Positions 1 to 6,436 of a stretch of DNA of 13,092 nucleotides are shown piece after piece. Both the position numbers and the translations under genes were made by a program. The first letter of the stretch is position 1. Each line of letters starts with the position of its first letter. Source of the stretch: Clostridia bacterium (lineage in GTDB: Bacteria > Bacillota > Clostridia > Oscillospirales > CAG-272). The stretch spans positions 1 to 13,092 of the forward strand of contig JAFTXB010000210.1 of the NCBI GenBank assembly GCA_017461825.1, in the 5' to 3' direction. A model generated the notes under the pieces. It saw only the letters and a program-made list of their open reading frames with translations, did not search any database and was not told the origin of the DNA.

Positions 1-25
1 AGAAGAATAAAAAAGGACGGTACCT

Positions 26-2023
26 ATGCAAACAACAGGCTTTCTGCCTCTCACCCGTGCCGATATGGAGGCGCGCGGCTGGGATGCTCCCGATTTTGTT
101 TACGTGACGGGCGACGCTTACGTCGATCACCCGTCCTTTGGCGTTGCCATCATCTCGCGCGTTTTGGAGGCGGCGGGCTTTCGCGTTGCCATCCTCTCCC
201 AGCCCGATTACAAAAGCTGTGACGCGTTTCGAGAATTTGGGCGTCCGCGCCTCGGGTTTCTCGTTACGTCGGGCAATATTGACAGCATGGTGGCACATTA
301 CACCGCCGCCAAAAACAAGCGCAGCTTTGATTATTACACCGCGGGCGGCAAGATGGGGGGGCGCCCCGACAGAGCCGTGATCGTTTACTGCAACCGCATC
401 CGCGAGGCGTTTGGCGACGTGCCGATCGTGATCGGCGGACTCGAGGCATCGCTTCGCCGCTTTGCGCACTACGACTACTGGGACAACAAGGTGCGCCGCT
501 CGGTGCTGGTTGACAGTCGCGCCGACATCCTCACCTACGGCATGGGGGAAAACATTCTGCTCCGCATTGCGGAATTGCTCGATCGCGGTGTGCCGATCCG
601 CAAGATCCGCGACGTGCGCGGTACGGTCTACCTTGCAAAGCCCGAGGACGCGGTGCATTTTGAGGTTGCGGCAACCTTTGATTACAACGAACTGAAGGAA
701 AACAAGCGCAAATACGCCGAGGCGTTTGGCGTACAGTATAAAAATCAGGACTCGATCAACGGACGAGCCATTTGTGAGATCTACGACAACAAGATGCTGG
801 TGCAAAATCCGCCGATGCCCCCCTTGGAGCGCGAGGAGCTTGACCGCGTGTACGCCCTCCCCTATATGCGCGCCTATCATCCCTCGTACGAGGCTTTGGG
901 CGGGGTTCCCGGGATTGAAGAAGTTCAGTTTTCGATCACGCACAACCGCGGCTGCTTTGGCGGCTGTAACTTCTGCGCGCTCGCCTTTCATCAAGGGCGC
1001 ACGGTGCGCTCACGCAGTATCAAAAGTGTGGTCGAGGAGGCGAAAAAGATTACCGAGTTGCCCAATTTCAAGGGCTATATTCACGACGTGGGAGGCCCTA
1101 CGGCAAACTTCCGCTATCCCGCCTGCGACAAGCAGCTCAAGGACGGTGTGTGCGCGGGCAGAAAGTGTCTTGCCCCCACGCCCTGCAAAAATCTTAAGGT
1201 CAGCCACGACGAGTATCTGCGGCTGCTAAAAGAGGTTGAAGCACTTCCAAAGGTCAAAAAAGTCTTTATCCGAAGCGGGATCCGCTTTGACTACCTCATG
1301 GCGGACAAGAGCGACGAATTCTTCCACAAGCTTGTGAAGGATCACGTCAGCGGACAGCTCAAGGTCGCCCCCGAGCATTGCTCCGACGCGGTGCTGGGCT
1401 GCATGGGCAAGCCGCCGTTCCATGTGTATGAAAAATTCCGAGAGAAATTCTTTGATATTACCCACGCCATCGGCAAGGAGCAATATCTGGTTCCCTATCT
1501 GATGTCAAGCCACCCCGGCTCCACCTTAAAGGATGCCGTGGAGCTTGCCGTCTGCCTCAAGCAAAACGGCTACGCGCCCGAGCAGGTTCAGGATTACTAC
1601 CCCACCCCCGGCACGGCATCGACGGTGATGTACTACACGGGGATCAATCCCCTCAACATGAAGCCGGTTTACGTTGCCACCGATTACCACGAAAAGCAGC
1701 TGCAACGCGCGCTGCTTCAGTACAACCGTCCGCAAAACGCCGACCTTGTGCGCGAGGCACTGACAAAAGCCGGCAGAACCGACCTCATCGGCTTTGGCAA
1801 GGACTGTTTGGTACGCCCCGCAAACACGCATACGGGTGCCGTCAGTTCTTCCAAAAACGCGCCCCGTCAAAAAAGCGGTCACGCATCGGCGCATTACGGA
1901 AAGAGCGAGCGATCGGACAAAACGGCAAAGGGCCACAAGCCCCTGCAAAAGCCAAAAGCGGGCGGAAAGCCATCGAGGTTAACCGCGCCAAAGCCTAAAA
2001 TGGGACGGAAAATGAAAAAATAA
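26..2023 (+). CDS. ygiQ: YgiQ family radical SAM protein
   Basis: A 665-residue protein of the YgiQ (UPF0313) radical SAM family, cytoplasmic, of unknown physiological reaction. The radical SAM cluster motif C-x3-C-x2-C is visible at Cys310, Cys314 and Cys317 within RGCFGGCNFCAL and should bind a [4Fe-4S] cluster and S-adenosylmethionine. The N-terminal 300 residues form the family's Rossmann-like part (start MQTTGFLPLTRADMEARGW; GGLEASLRRFAHYDYWD in the middle). The C-terminal half contains KVAPEH and PYLMSSHPGST, typical of the family. Residues after about 600 form a Lys/Arg/Ser-rich, probably disordered tail, as is common in YgiQ proteins. The ATG follows AAGGA with 8 bases of spacing. The length is normal and the gene is intact. 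It seems monocistronic here, ending at a terminator, though upstream sequence is cut by the window. The family assignment is firm; the biochemical role is unknown. Confidence 0.95.
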   Translation: MQTTGFLPLTRADMEARGWDAPDFVYVTGDAYVDHPSFGVAIISRVLEAAGFRVAILSQPDYKSCDAFREFGRPRLGFLVTSGNIDSMVAHYTAAKNKRSFDYYTAGGKMGGRPDRAVIVYCNRIREAFGDVPIVIGGLEASLRRFAHYDYWDNKVRRSVLVDSRADILTYGMGENILLRIAELLDRGVPIRKIRDVRGTVYLAKPEDAVHFEVAATFDYNELKENKRKYAEAFGVQYKNQDSINGRAICEIYDNKMLVQNPPMPPLEREELDRVYALPYMRAYHPSYEALGGVPGIEEVQFSITHNRGCFGGCNFCALAFHQGRTVRSRSIKSVVEEAKKITELPNFKGYIHDVGGPTANFRYPACDKQLKDGVCAGRKCLAPTPCKNLKVSHDEYLRLLKEVEALPKVKKVFIRSGIRFDYLMADKSDEFFHKLVKDHVSGQLKVAPEHCSDAVLGCMGKPPFHVYEKFREKFFDITHAIGKEQYLVPYLMSSHPGSTLKDAVELAVCLKQNGYAPEQVQDYYPTPGTASTVMYYTGINPLNMKPVYVATDYHEKQLQRALLQYNRPQNADLVREALTKAGRTDLIGFGKDCLVRPANTHTGAVSSSKNAPRQKSGHASAHYGKSERSDKTAKGHKPLQKPKAGGKPSRLTAPKPKMGRKMKK

Positions 2024-2034
2024 TATTATAAAAC

Positions 2035-2079
2035 CGCTCCCGTATGCATCAAAAGTACATACGGGAGCGTTGTTTTTTT
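2035..2079 (+). terminator. Intrinsic terminator after ygiQ, probably bidirectional
   Basis: A perfect 12-bp stem (CGCTCCCGTATG with CATACGGGAGCG) around an 11-base loop is followed by TTG and seven T on the plus strand. It lies 12 bases after the ygiQ stop. Read from the other strand it follows the nitroreductase stop by a few bases and has a T-rich though interrupted tail, so it probably serves both converging genes. Confidence 0.92.
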
Positions 2080-2082
2080 ATT

Positions 2083-2610
2083 TTATTGCTCACTCACCAA
2101 TTCATCAAGGCTTTTTCGCTTTTTGGGGCGCAACGCATCGTTGGCGGTGGCATATCCCAGCGTGATGACCAGCCGCACGGGCTTATCCAATCCGCAGATC
2201 TCACGGATCTTTTCATCGTCCAGCCAGCCCAAGATGCAGGTGGAAAGCCCCTGTGCGGTCGCCTCGGCGGTAAGATATGCGGCGGCAATGCCGATGTCGA
2301 TCGAGCGGTAGTCGTTTTTCTTGACACGCGCACCCAAAGCGGCGGATGCCACGTAAGTCTCCTCGGAGATCACGATCAAAACCGGAGCATCGGCGGCAAA
2401 CTTGTTCATTCCCATGCCCATCACGGCTTGTGCGACCTGCTTTGCCGTGTCCCCCGTGCAGACCGTGAGGTGATAGGGCTGACCGTTGCAGGCAGAGGGA
2501 GACAGCCGCACCGCCTCAAGGATCGCGTCCAGCTTTTCGCGCTCGACTGTGCGCGTCGGGTCGTAGCTTCGGCAGGATTGTCTGTTTTTTGCAATCTCTG
2601 TAAAATTCAT
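2083..2610 (-). CDS. Nitroreductase family flavoprotein (NAD(P)H-dependent)
   Basis: A 175-residue protein of the FMN-dependent nitroreductase superfamily. The N-terminal MNFTEIAKNRQSCRSYDP is the usual FMN phosphate-binding start (Arg10, Ser12, Arg14), followed by SPSACNGQPYHL around residues 38-49 and the helix DIGIAAAYLTAEATAQGLSTC. Family members pass electrons from NAD(P)H via FMN to nitro compounds, quinones or other acceptors; the substrate cannot be told from sequence. The start is placed at the ATG after GGAGAG; it overlaps the exoA stop as ATGA, so the two genes are cotranscribed and probably translationally coupled. An in-frame upstream extension (MPRGNR...) lies inside exoA and has no reason to be used. 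Length is at the short end of the family but covers the whole domain. Confidence 0.9.
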   Translation of the reverse strand: MNFTEIAKNRQSCRSYDPTRTVEREKLDAILEAVRLSPSACNGQPYHLTVCTGDTAKQVAQAVMGMGMNKFAADAPVLIVISEETYVASAALGARVKKNDYRSIDIGIAAAYLTAEATAQGLSTCILGWLDDEKIREICGLDKPVRLVITLGYATANDALRPKKRKSLDELVSEQ

Positions 2611-3371
2611 CTGTTCTCTCCTTCTTCCAGTTCGATTCCCACGGGGCAATGGTCACTTCCCATTATGTGCCCCAAAATAAAGCTGTCCTTGACGCGCGCA
2701 AATAGCCGCTCGGACACCACGAAATAGTCGATGCGCCAGCCCACGTTCTTCTCCCGCGCCTTCATCATATAGCTCCACCACGAATACTCGACCTTGTCGG
2801 GGTAAAGCGCGCGGAAGGTATCGACAAAGCCGCTTTGGAGAAGCTCCGAGAATTTCGCGCGCTCCTCGTCGGAAAATCCCGCGCTGTGGTGATTGGTCTT
2901 GGGATTTTTGAGGTCGATCTCCTCGTGCGCCACGTTAAGGTCGCCGCAATAGATCACGGGCTTCTTTTCGTCCAGCTTCATGATATATCCGCGCAAAGCA
3001 TCCTCCCACGCCATGCGGTAGTCCAGCCGCGCCAGCTCTCTTTGCGCGTTTGGCGTGTAGACGCACAGAAAATAAAAATCCTCAAATTCAAGCGTGATCG
3101 CACGCCCCTCGGTGTCGTGCTCGGGGATCCCGATGCCGTATTGCACCGAAATCGGCTCTCTTTTGGAAAAAACCGCAGTTCCCGAATAGCCCTTTTTCTC
3201 GGCGCTGTACCAGTATTGATAATATCCCGGGGCATCAAGCTCGGCTTGCCCCTCCTGCATTTTGGTCTCCTGTATACAAAAAAGATCGGCATCGGTCTCC
3301 TTGAAAAAATCGGCAAAACCCTTGCCAAGACACGCGCGAAAGCCGTTTACGTTCCATGAGATCAGCTTCAT
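2607..3371 (-). CDS. exoA: Exodeoxyribonuclease III (AP endonuclease)
   Basis: A 254-residue ExoIII/Xth protein of the exonuclease-endonuclease-phosphatase fold, which removes abasic sites and damaged 3' ends in base excision repair. The full catalytic set is visible: Asn7 in SWNVNGFRA, Glu35 in QET (metal ligand), Tyr105 in VYTPNA, Asp144 and Asn146 in GDLNVAHEEID, and Asp240-His241 in GSDHCPV. The start is the ATG of MKLISWN, with GGAGGG 7 bases upstream; a TTG further up in the same frame (3386) has no ribosome binding site of its own. It is the first gene of an operon with the overlapping nitroreductase. Length and motifs are standard for the family and nothing is missing. Confidence 0.96.
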   Translation of the reverse strand: MKLISWNVNGFRACLGKGFADFFKETDADLFCIQETKMQEGQAELDAPGYYQYWYSAEKKGYSGTAVFSKREPISVQYGIGIPEHDTEGRAITLEFEDFYFLCVYTPNAQRELARLDYRMAWEDALRGYIMKLDEKKPVIYCGDLNVAHEEIDLKNPKTNHHSAGFSDEERAKFSELLQSGFVDTFRALYPDKVEYSWWSYMMKAREKNVGWRIDYFVVSERLFARVKDSFILGHIMGSDHCPVGIELEEGENR

Positions 3372-3439
3372 TTTTTTACCCTCCAACTCAAAAAATTTCT
3401 TTTTTCAAAAAAAAATGCAGAATTGTTTCCTTTTTGTGT

Positions 3440-3468
3440 AGTATACCATCTTCTTTTTTGTTTGTCAA
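3440..3468 (-). promoter_or_regulatory. Sigma-A type promoter of the exoA-nitroreductase operon
   Basis: Read on the minus strand, TTGACA (3468-3463), a 17-base spacer and TATACT (3445-3440) match the vegetative consensus at 11 of 12 positions. Transcription would start near 3433, giving a leader of about 60 bases before the exoA ATG. The plus-strand gene at 3522 must be driven from the same 150-bp divergent region. For it I see only weak candidates: TATAAA at 3479-3484, with no good -35 at correct spacing. Confidence 0.85.
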
Positions 3469-3521
3469 TATGTTAAAATATAAAAGCAATAAATAAAACC
3501 ATAAAAAGTGAGGATTTGTTT

Positions 3522-4532
3522 ATGAAAAATCAAAATATCATTTTCACATCCGTCGGCGTCGCTGAAATGACCGAAACAGAAGCTCCCATCCCCGCAGCGG
3601 GTGAGGTGCTTGTCCGCAGTGTACGCGACACGATCAGCACAGGAACCGAAAGAGCAAATCTGATGGGCGACCCCAATGTCAGCATTTACTCCAATAACAA
3701 GGTCGCTATTTATCCCCGTTCCGCGGGCTATAGCATTGCCGGTGTGGTTGAAGCTGTAGGCGCAGACGTAAAAAGTGTCAAAGTGGGCGACCGCGTTGCC
3801 TGCTCTTGGACAAAGCACTCAAAATATAATGCATTGATTGAAAGAAAAGTCTATAAGCTTCCCGATGAGGTCGGCTTTGATGCCGCCGCATTGGTACATA
3901 TAGCAACCTTCCCGCTGGCTGCTATCCGCAAGTGCAAGGTTGAGCTCGGCGAGTCGGCAATGGTCATGGGATTGGGCGTTTTGGGTCTTACCGCAGTTCA
4001 ACTTCTGCATGCGGCAGGAGCAGTTCCCGTCATTGCCTGCGATCCGATCGAAAGCAAGAGACAGCGAGCGTTGGAGCTTGGCGCCGATTTTGCGCTTGAT
4101 CCGTTTGATCCCGAGTTTTCCAAAAAACTCAAGGAGCTTACAAACGGCGGCGCAAAGGTATGCATTGAGGTAACAGGACTGGGGCAAGGGCTTGATATGG
4201 CACTTGACTGCATGGCAAAATTCGGACGCATTGCCCTGCTTGGATGCACCAGAAATTCGGATTTCACCATCGACTACTACCACAAGGTACACGGCCCGGG
4301 GATCACACTTGTCGGCGCACACACAGCCGCAAGACCGAACGTGGATTCCTCCGACGGATGGTGGACTGAGCGCGACGATGCCCTTACACTGATCAATCTT
4401 CAGGCACACGGAAGAATCAATTTGGCAGCTCTTGTTGATGAGGTTCACTCCTACACGGAAGGTCCCGAGGTATTTGGCCGTCTTGCAACCGAAAAGAATT
4501 TCCCCATCGTTCAGTTTGATTGGGAGAAATAA
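3522..4532 (+). CDS. Medium-chain dehydrogenase/reductase, zinc-type family, catalytic Cys absent
   Basis: A 336-residue MDR-fold oxidoreductase. The N-terminal GroES-like domain runs to about residue 125. The Rossmann domain carries GLGVLG at 150-155 and an acidic end of the second strand (ACDP near 174-177). Classical zinc alcohol dehydrogenases have a catalytic zinc Cys near residue 38. Here the stretch reads DTISTGTER (36-44), with no cysteine. This ISTGTER signature is shared with the branch that includes the bacteriochlorophyllide dehydrogenase BchC and sugar-associated MDR enzymes (known family pattern). The structural zinc cysteine cluster is also absent. The start ATG follows GTGAGGA by 7 bases; a TTG two codons earlier is unlikely. 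The next gene begins 12 bases downstream, so the two are an operon. Probable role: NAD(P)-linked redox step on a sugar, polyol or derivative, paired with the Gfo/Idh protein. The substrate is unknown. Confidence 0.85.
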   Translation: MKNQNIIFTSVGVAEMTETEAPIPAAGEVLVRSVRDTISTGTERANLMGDPNVSIYSNNKVAIYPRSAGYSIAGVVEAVGADVKSVKVGDRVACSWTKHSKYNALIERKVYKLPDEVGFDAAALVHIATFPLAAIRKCKVELGESAMVMGLGVLGLTAVQLLHAAGAVPVIACDPIESKRQRALELGADFALDPFDPEFSKKLKELTNGGAKVCIEVTGLGQGLDMALDCMAKFGRIALLGCTRNSDFTIDYYHKVHGPGITLVGAHTAARPNVDSSDGWWTERDDALTLINLQAHGRINLAALVDEVHSYTEGPEVFGRLATEKNFPIVQFDWEK

Positions 4533-4544
4533 AGAGATAAAACC

Positions 4545-5588
4545 GTGAAAAAAATTAAGGTTATTCAAATCGGCATCGCACACGATCACGGATGGAGCAC
4601 CTACGGTACCATTCGAAACAGCGATCTGTATGACGTGGCGGCAGTCGTCATCCCCGAGGGTGAGGAGTGGGGGCTCGAACGTGTGAATCGGCTTGTGGGC
4701 GGATTGCAGGAAACCCCCGTATTGTCGCTTGAGGATGCATTGAACATTGAAGGGCTCGATGCCGCGATCATCGAAACGCATGATGTGGATTTGACAAGAT
4801 ACGGTATCATTGCCGCTGAACACGGGCTTCACATTCAAATGGATAAACCCGGAAGCATTGATCAAGCATCATTTGAAAAGTTGCTGTCTATCCAAAAGAA
4901 AAATAATAAGCTTTTCCACTTTGGCTACATGTACCGTTACACGCCTGCCATTGTAAAGCTTATGCAGGACATCAAGGATGGCAAGCTGGGGGATATCTAC
5001 AGCGTAGAAGCGCAGATGAACTGCTGGCTCAACAAAGAAAAACGTGCGTGGCTGGCACAGTTCCCCGGTGGTATGCTATACCATCTCGGCTGTCACCTCA
5101 TTGACCTCATCGTACAAATTCAAGGTGTACCGGATGAAATCATTCCGCTTTCCACCGCTACGGGTATCGACGGTGTGGAGGCTCAGGATTTTGGCATGGC
5201 GGCGTTTCGCTATCACAACGGTATCTCCACCGCACAATCCACCTCCACCGAGTTTGGTGGGTATTTTCGCCGTCAGCTTGTTGTTTGCGGTACACTTGGC
5301 ACCGTAGAACTCAAGCCGTTGGAGTTTTACAGTCCCCCGCATGAAAACTGGATTGTCTCGCTTCACACCGATGTCAGAGAAACCTTCGAAAGGGGCTGGA
5401 ATGCTACGGGAAATTTCTATCAAACCGAGCCCCACGATCGCTATATCCCCATGATGGATGCATTTGCCGCAATGGTGCGCGGTGAAATTGAAAATCCCTA
5501 CACCTATGAATACGAAGCAAGACTGCACAGGATCATCCTGCGTGCTTGCGGTGTGGATATCGACTACAAAGCACCTATTGTTCTTTAA
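4545..5588 (+). CDS. Gfo/Idh/MocA family oxidoreductase
   Basis: A 347-residue protein with the two-domain plan of the family: an N-terminal Rossmann domain to about residue 120 and an alpha/beta C-terminal domain. The usual EKP motif appears as MDKPG (99-103, Lys101), then GYMYRYTPA (127-135) and a GG...YHLGCHLIDL block (175-188) at the place of the family's D-x-G-x-H-x-x-D motif, with His184 and Asp187 kept but the first Asp replaced by His or Tyr. The dinucleotide-binding loop is atypical: IQIGIAHDHG (8-16) lacks GxGxxG, so cofactor use should not be assumed. The start is GTG, with a weak AAAGAGAT upstream, 12 bases after the MDR stop. The pair probably acts sequentially on a keto-sugar or inositol-type compound (inference). 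No transporter or regulator is next to it to reveal the substrate. Confidence 0.88.
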   Translation: MKKIKVIQIGIAHDHGWSTYGTIRNSDLYDVAAVVIPEGEEWGLERVNRLVGGLQETPVLSLEDALNIEGLDAAIIETHDVDLTRYGIIAAEHGLHIQMDKPGSIDQASFEKLLSIQKKNNKLFHFGYMYRYTPAIVKLMQDIKDGKLGDIYSVEAQMNCWLNKEKRAWLAQFPGGMLYHLGCHLIDLIVQIQGVPDEIIPLSTATGIDGVEAQDFGMAAFRYHNGISTAQSTSTEFGGYFRRQLVVCGTLGTVELKPLEFYSPPHENWIVSLHTDVRETFERGWNATGNFYQTEPHDRYIPMMDAFAAMVRGEIENPYTYEYEARLHRIILRACGVDIDYKAPIVL

Positions 5589-5618
5589 AACAATATAGCC
5601 GATTGTAAAAGTAAAAAA

Positions 5619-5701
5619 GAAACCATGATGAGAGCCCCCATCAGTCAGCCACGCATGCCCCTCCTATGAGAAGATAGGAACACACCATGCAGATTGGTTT
5701 C
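5619..5701. other. Multi-stem structured element of unknown kind
   Basis: An outer 7-bp stem (GAAACCA 5619-5625 with TGGTTTC 5695-5701) encloses two further hairpins: TGATG/CATCA (5626-5630 with 5639-5643, C-rich loop) and GCATG/CATGC (5653-5657 with 5686-5690), the latter with an inner CCTAT/ATAGG stem and loop GAGAAG. On the minus strand the outer stem is followed directly by six T, which looks like a 3' end of an RNA. On the plus strand the T-run is poor. I do not recognise a known riboswitch or RNA family. It could be a small RNA, the 3' end of a mobile element, or an elaborate terminator for the operon ending at 5588. Confidence 0.5.
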
Positions 5702-5759
5702 CTTTAACCCGTCACACAGCGGGCTTCCACCGCCATGTGATAGCGCATGCCGAGCGAAC

Positions 5760-5809
5760 AACCAAAACGCCGAGGGCGACCGTAATTGGTCGCCCTCGGC
5801 GTTTTGGTT
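5760..5809. terminator. Perfect 22-bp inverted repeat, terminator-like hairpin
   Basis: Two 22-base arms (5760-5781 and 5788-5809) are perfectly complementary around the loop GTAATT. The stem is GC-rich in the middle (CGCCGAGGGCGACC). On the plus strand it is followed by TTCAATTTTAAT, a mediocre T-run; on the minus strand there is no clear T-run. It may end transcription of the MDR-Gfo/Idh operon about 170 bases upstream, or be an intergenic repeat. Between 5702 and 5759 I see nothing definable apart from a short CCCG/CGGG hairpin. Confidence 0.6.
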
Positions 5810-5951
5810 TCAATTTTAATACAAGAGGATGTCAACATCCTGCGAATTCTTCCACAGAGATTACGGTATTTCTTGAAGATTTCTTCATCAATGCTTCCCA
5901 ATGAAAAAATCAATTTGAGCCAACTCTCTGTTTCCATAAATTCTTTGCCAT
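5806..5951 (-). pseudogene. Remnant of a four-helix-bundle (S23/IVS-type) protein gene
   Basis: A minus-strand frame from 5937 encodes a stretch starting METESWLKLIFSLGSIDEE and continuing with EIFKKYRNLCGRIRRMLTSS to about 5806. This resembles the C-terminal third of four-helix-bundle proteins of the 23S rRNA intervening-sequence family, where the pattern is ETE-x-WL-x-LL...G-x-I...C-x-E-I-x-R-ML-x-S-x-IK. Full-length members have about 115-125 residues; here the N-terminal two-thirds are missing. A well-placed AAAGGAG (5964-5958) and ATG (5951) start a different frame, MAKN..., that stops after 13 codons. This suggests an internal deletion that kept the start region and the C-terminus. The frame then runs into the 22-bp hairpin instead of ending normally. 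Recognition is from memory of the family pattern, so moderately sure only. Confidence 0.45.
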
Positions 5952-5975
5952 ATCGTTCTCCTTTCGCATCCTAAT

Positions 5976-6175
5976 CACGGCGTAGCCGTGGATGGAATCC
6001 GCAACTCGTTGCGGAATGGAATTGCGACGAAGTCGCGTATGGAATCAGCTCGCAGAGCTGTATGGAATCAAGCCGCAGGGCGATACGTATACACGCTTGC
6101 GCGTGATGCCATACGCCTTCGGCGATTCCATACAATGCGCAAGCGCATTGATTCCATGCCAAGCCTGCGGCTTGG
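5976..6175. repeat. Array of nine different hairpins with a constant 8-base spacer that inverts midway
   Basis: Hairpins with different stem sequences occur at 5976-5990, 5999-6014, 6023-6037, 6046-6060, about 6069-6082 (degenerate), 6092-6105, 6114-6124, 6133-6150 and 6159-6175. Stems are 4-8 bp with loops of 2-4 bases (GTA, TC, GAA, GCA, TTGC, TTC, AA, TGC). The first four are each followed by nATGGAAT (GATGGAAT, AATGGAAT, TATGGAAT, TATGGAAT). The last four are joined by the reverse complement form (ATGCCATA, ATTCCATA, ATTCCATG). The spacers of the two halves can therefore pair with each other, giving a long stem with side hairpins. It is not a CRISPR array, since the stems, not the spacers, vary. 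It has no coding potential that I would trust. Confidence 0.9.
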
Positions 6176-6177
6176 AT

Positions 6178-6226
6178 AAAAAGATAACATCCGAGCCTTT
6201 AGAGTTTCACTCTAAAGGACAGTTTT
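6178..6226 (+). repeat. Left inverted repeat
   Basis: Begins AAAAAGATAACATCCGA (6178-6194) and ends CTCTAAAGGACAGTTTT. It is complementary to 7111-7159 at 38 of 49 positions: the outer 17 are perfect and so are the last 12. The middle forms its own 9-bp hairpin, CCTTTAGAG/CTCTAAAGG with loop TTTCA (6196-6218), so the divergent centre is structured. Confidence 0.75.
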
Positions 6227-6228
6227 CA

Positions 6229-6321
6229 AAAATACGGTATACCTCGAAAGAAGTATGCCGTATTTTGCATTTGTGTCCACAAATGCAGTGCTTGTCAGGA
6301 AAATTGACAAGTCATGCATGA
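6229..6321. repeat. Cluster of three hairpins and a palindrome
   Basis: Directly inside the left inverted repeat: a 14-bp stem AAAATACGGTATAC/GTATGCCGTATTTT with one G-U (6229-6266); a perfect 10-bp stem TGCATTTGTG/CACAAATGCA with a 2-base loop (6266-6287); a 7-bp stem CTTGTCA/TGACAAG (6291-6311); and the palindrome TCATGCATGA (6312-6321). No reading frame here is credible. Function is unknown. Confidence 0.75.
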
Positions 6322-6328
6322 ACAAAAA

Positions 6329-6360
6329 AGCCTCCCTTGTGTAAAAGGGAGGCTCTTTTT
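6329..6360. terminator. Bidirectional intrinsic terminator
   Basis: A perfect 10-bp stem AGCCTCCCTT/AAGGGAGGCT around loop GTGTAA, followed by CTTTTT on the plus strand and preceded by six A (a T-run on the minus strand). It would stop transcription entering from either side and insulates the promoter that follows at 6402. Confidence 0.85.
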
Positions 6361-6401
6361 CTACCTCCCGGAAGGTAATTTTAAAAATTTCAATAAACAT
6401 A

Positions 6402-6430
6402 TTTACAAACCGCCCCAAATGTGATATAAT
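6402..6430 (+). promoter_or_regulatory. Strong sigma-A promoter for the structured RNA
   Basis: TTTACA (6402-6407), a 17-base spacer and TATAAT (6425-6430), with the extended -10 TGA immediately before. The expected start is at 6437, the first base of the RNA's closing stem. The 29-base unit matches the tRNA-Lys promoter (7434-7462, minus) at 24 positions, including an identical 14-base run AAATGTGATATAAT. Confidence 0.88.
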
Positions 6431-6436
6431 AAGTAT

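Noticed and set aside
2607..3386. TTG start of exoA at 3386
   Set aside because: The ATG at 3371 has GGAGGG at proper distance and gives the canonical N-terminus MKLISWN.
5619..5701. Hammerhead ribozyme or known riboswitch
   Set aside because: A CUGAUG-like string occurs on the minus strand, but the GAAA core and the expected stems are missing, and no purine, THF, ZTP, fluoride or guanidine core is visible.
5786..5974. A 62-codon plus-strand reading frame
   Set aside because: It starts inside the 22-bp hairpin, has no ribosome binding site, and is antisense to the more protein-like remnant on the other strand.
5976..6175. CRISPR array
   Set aside because: The constant parts are only 8 bases and invert midway, the variable parts are self-complementary hairpins, and no cas genes are present.
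5988..6321. Plus-strand reading frames through the hairpin array
   Set aside because: Their codons are the array repeats themselves; no start signal and a composition dictated by the hairpins.
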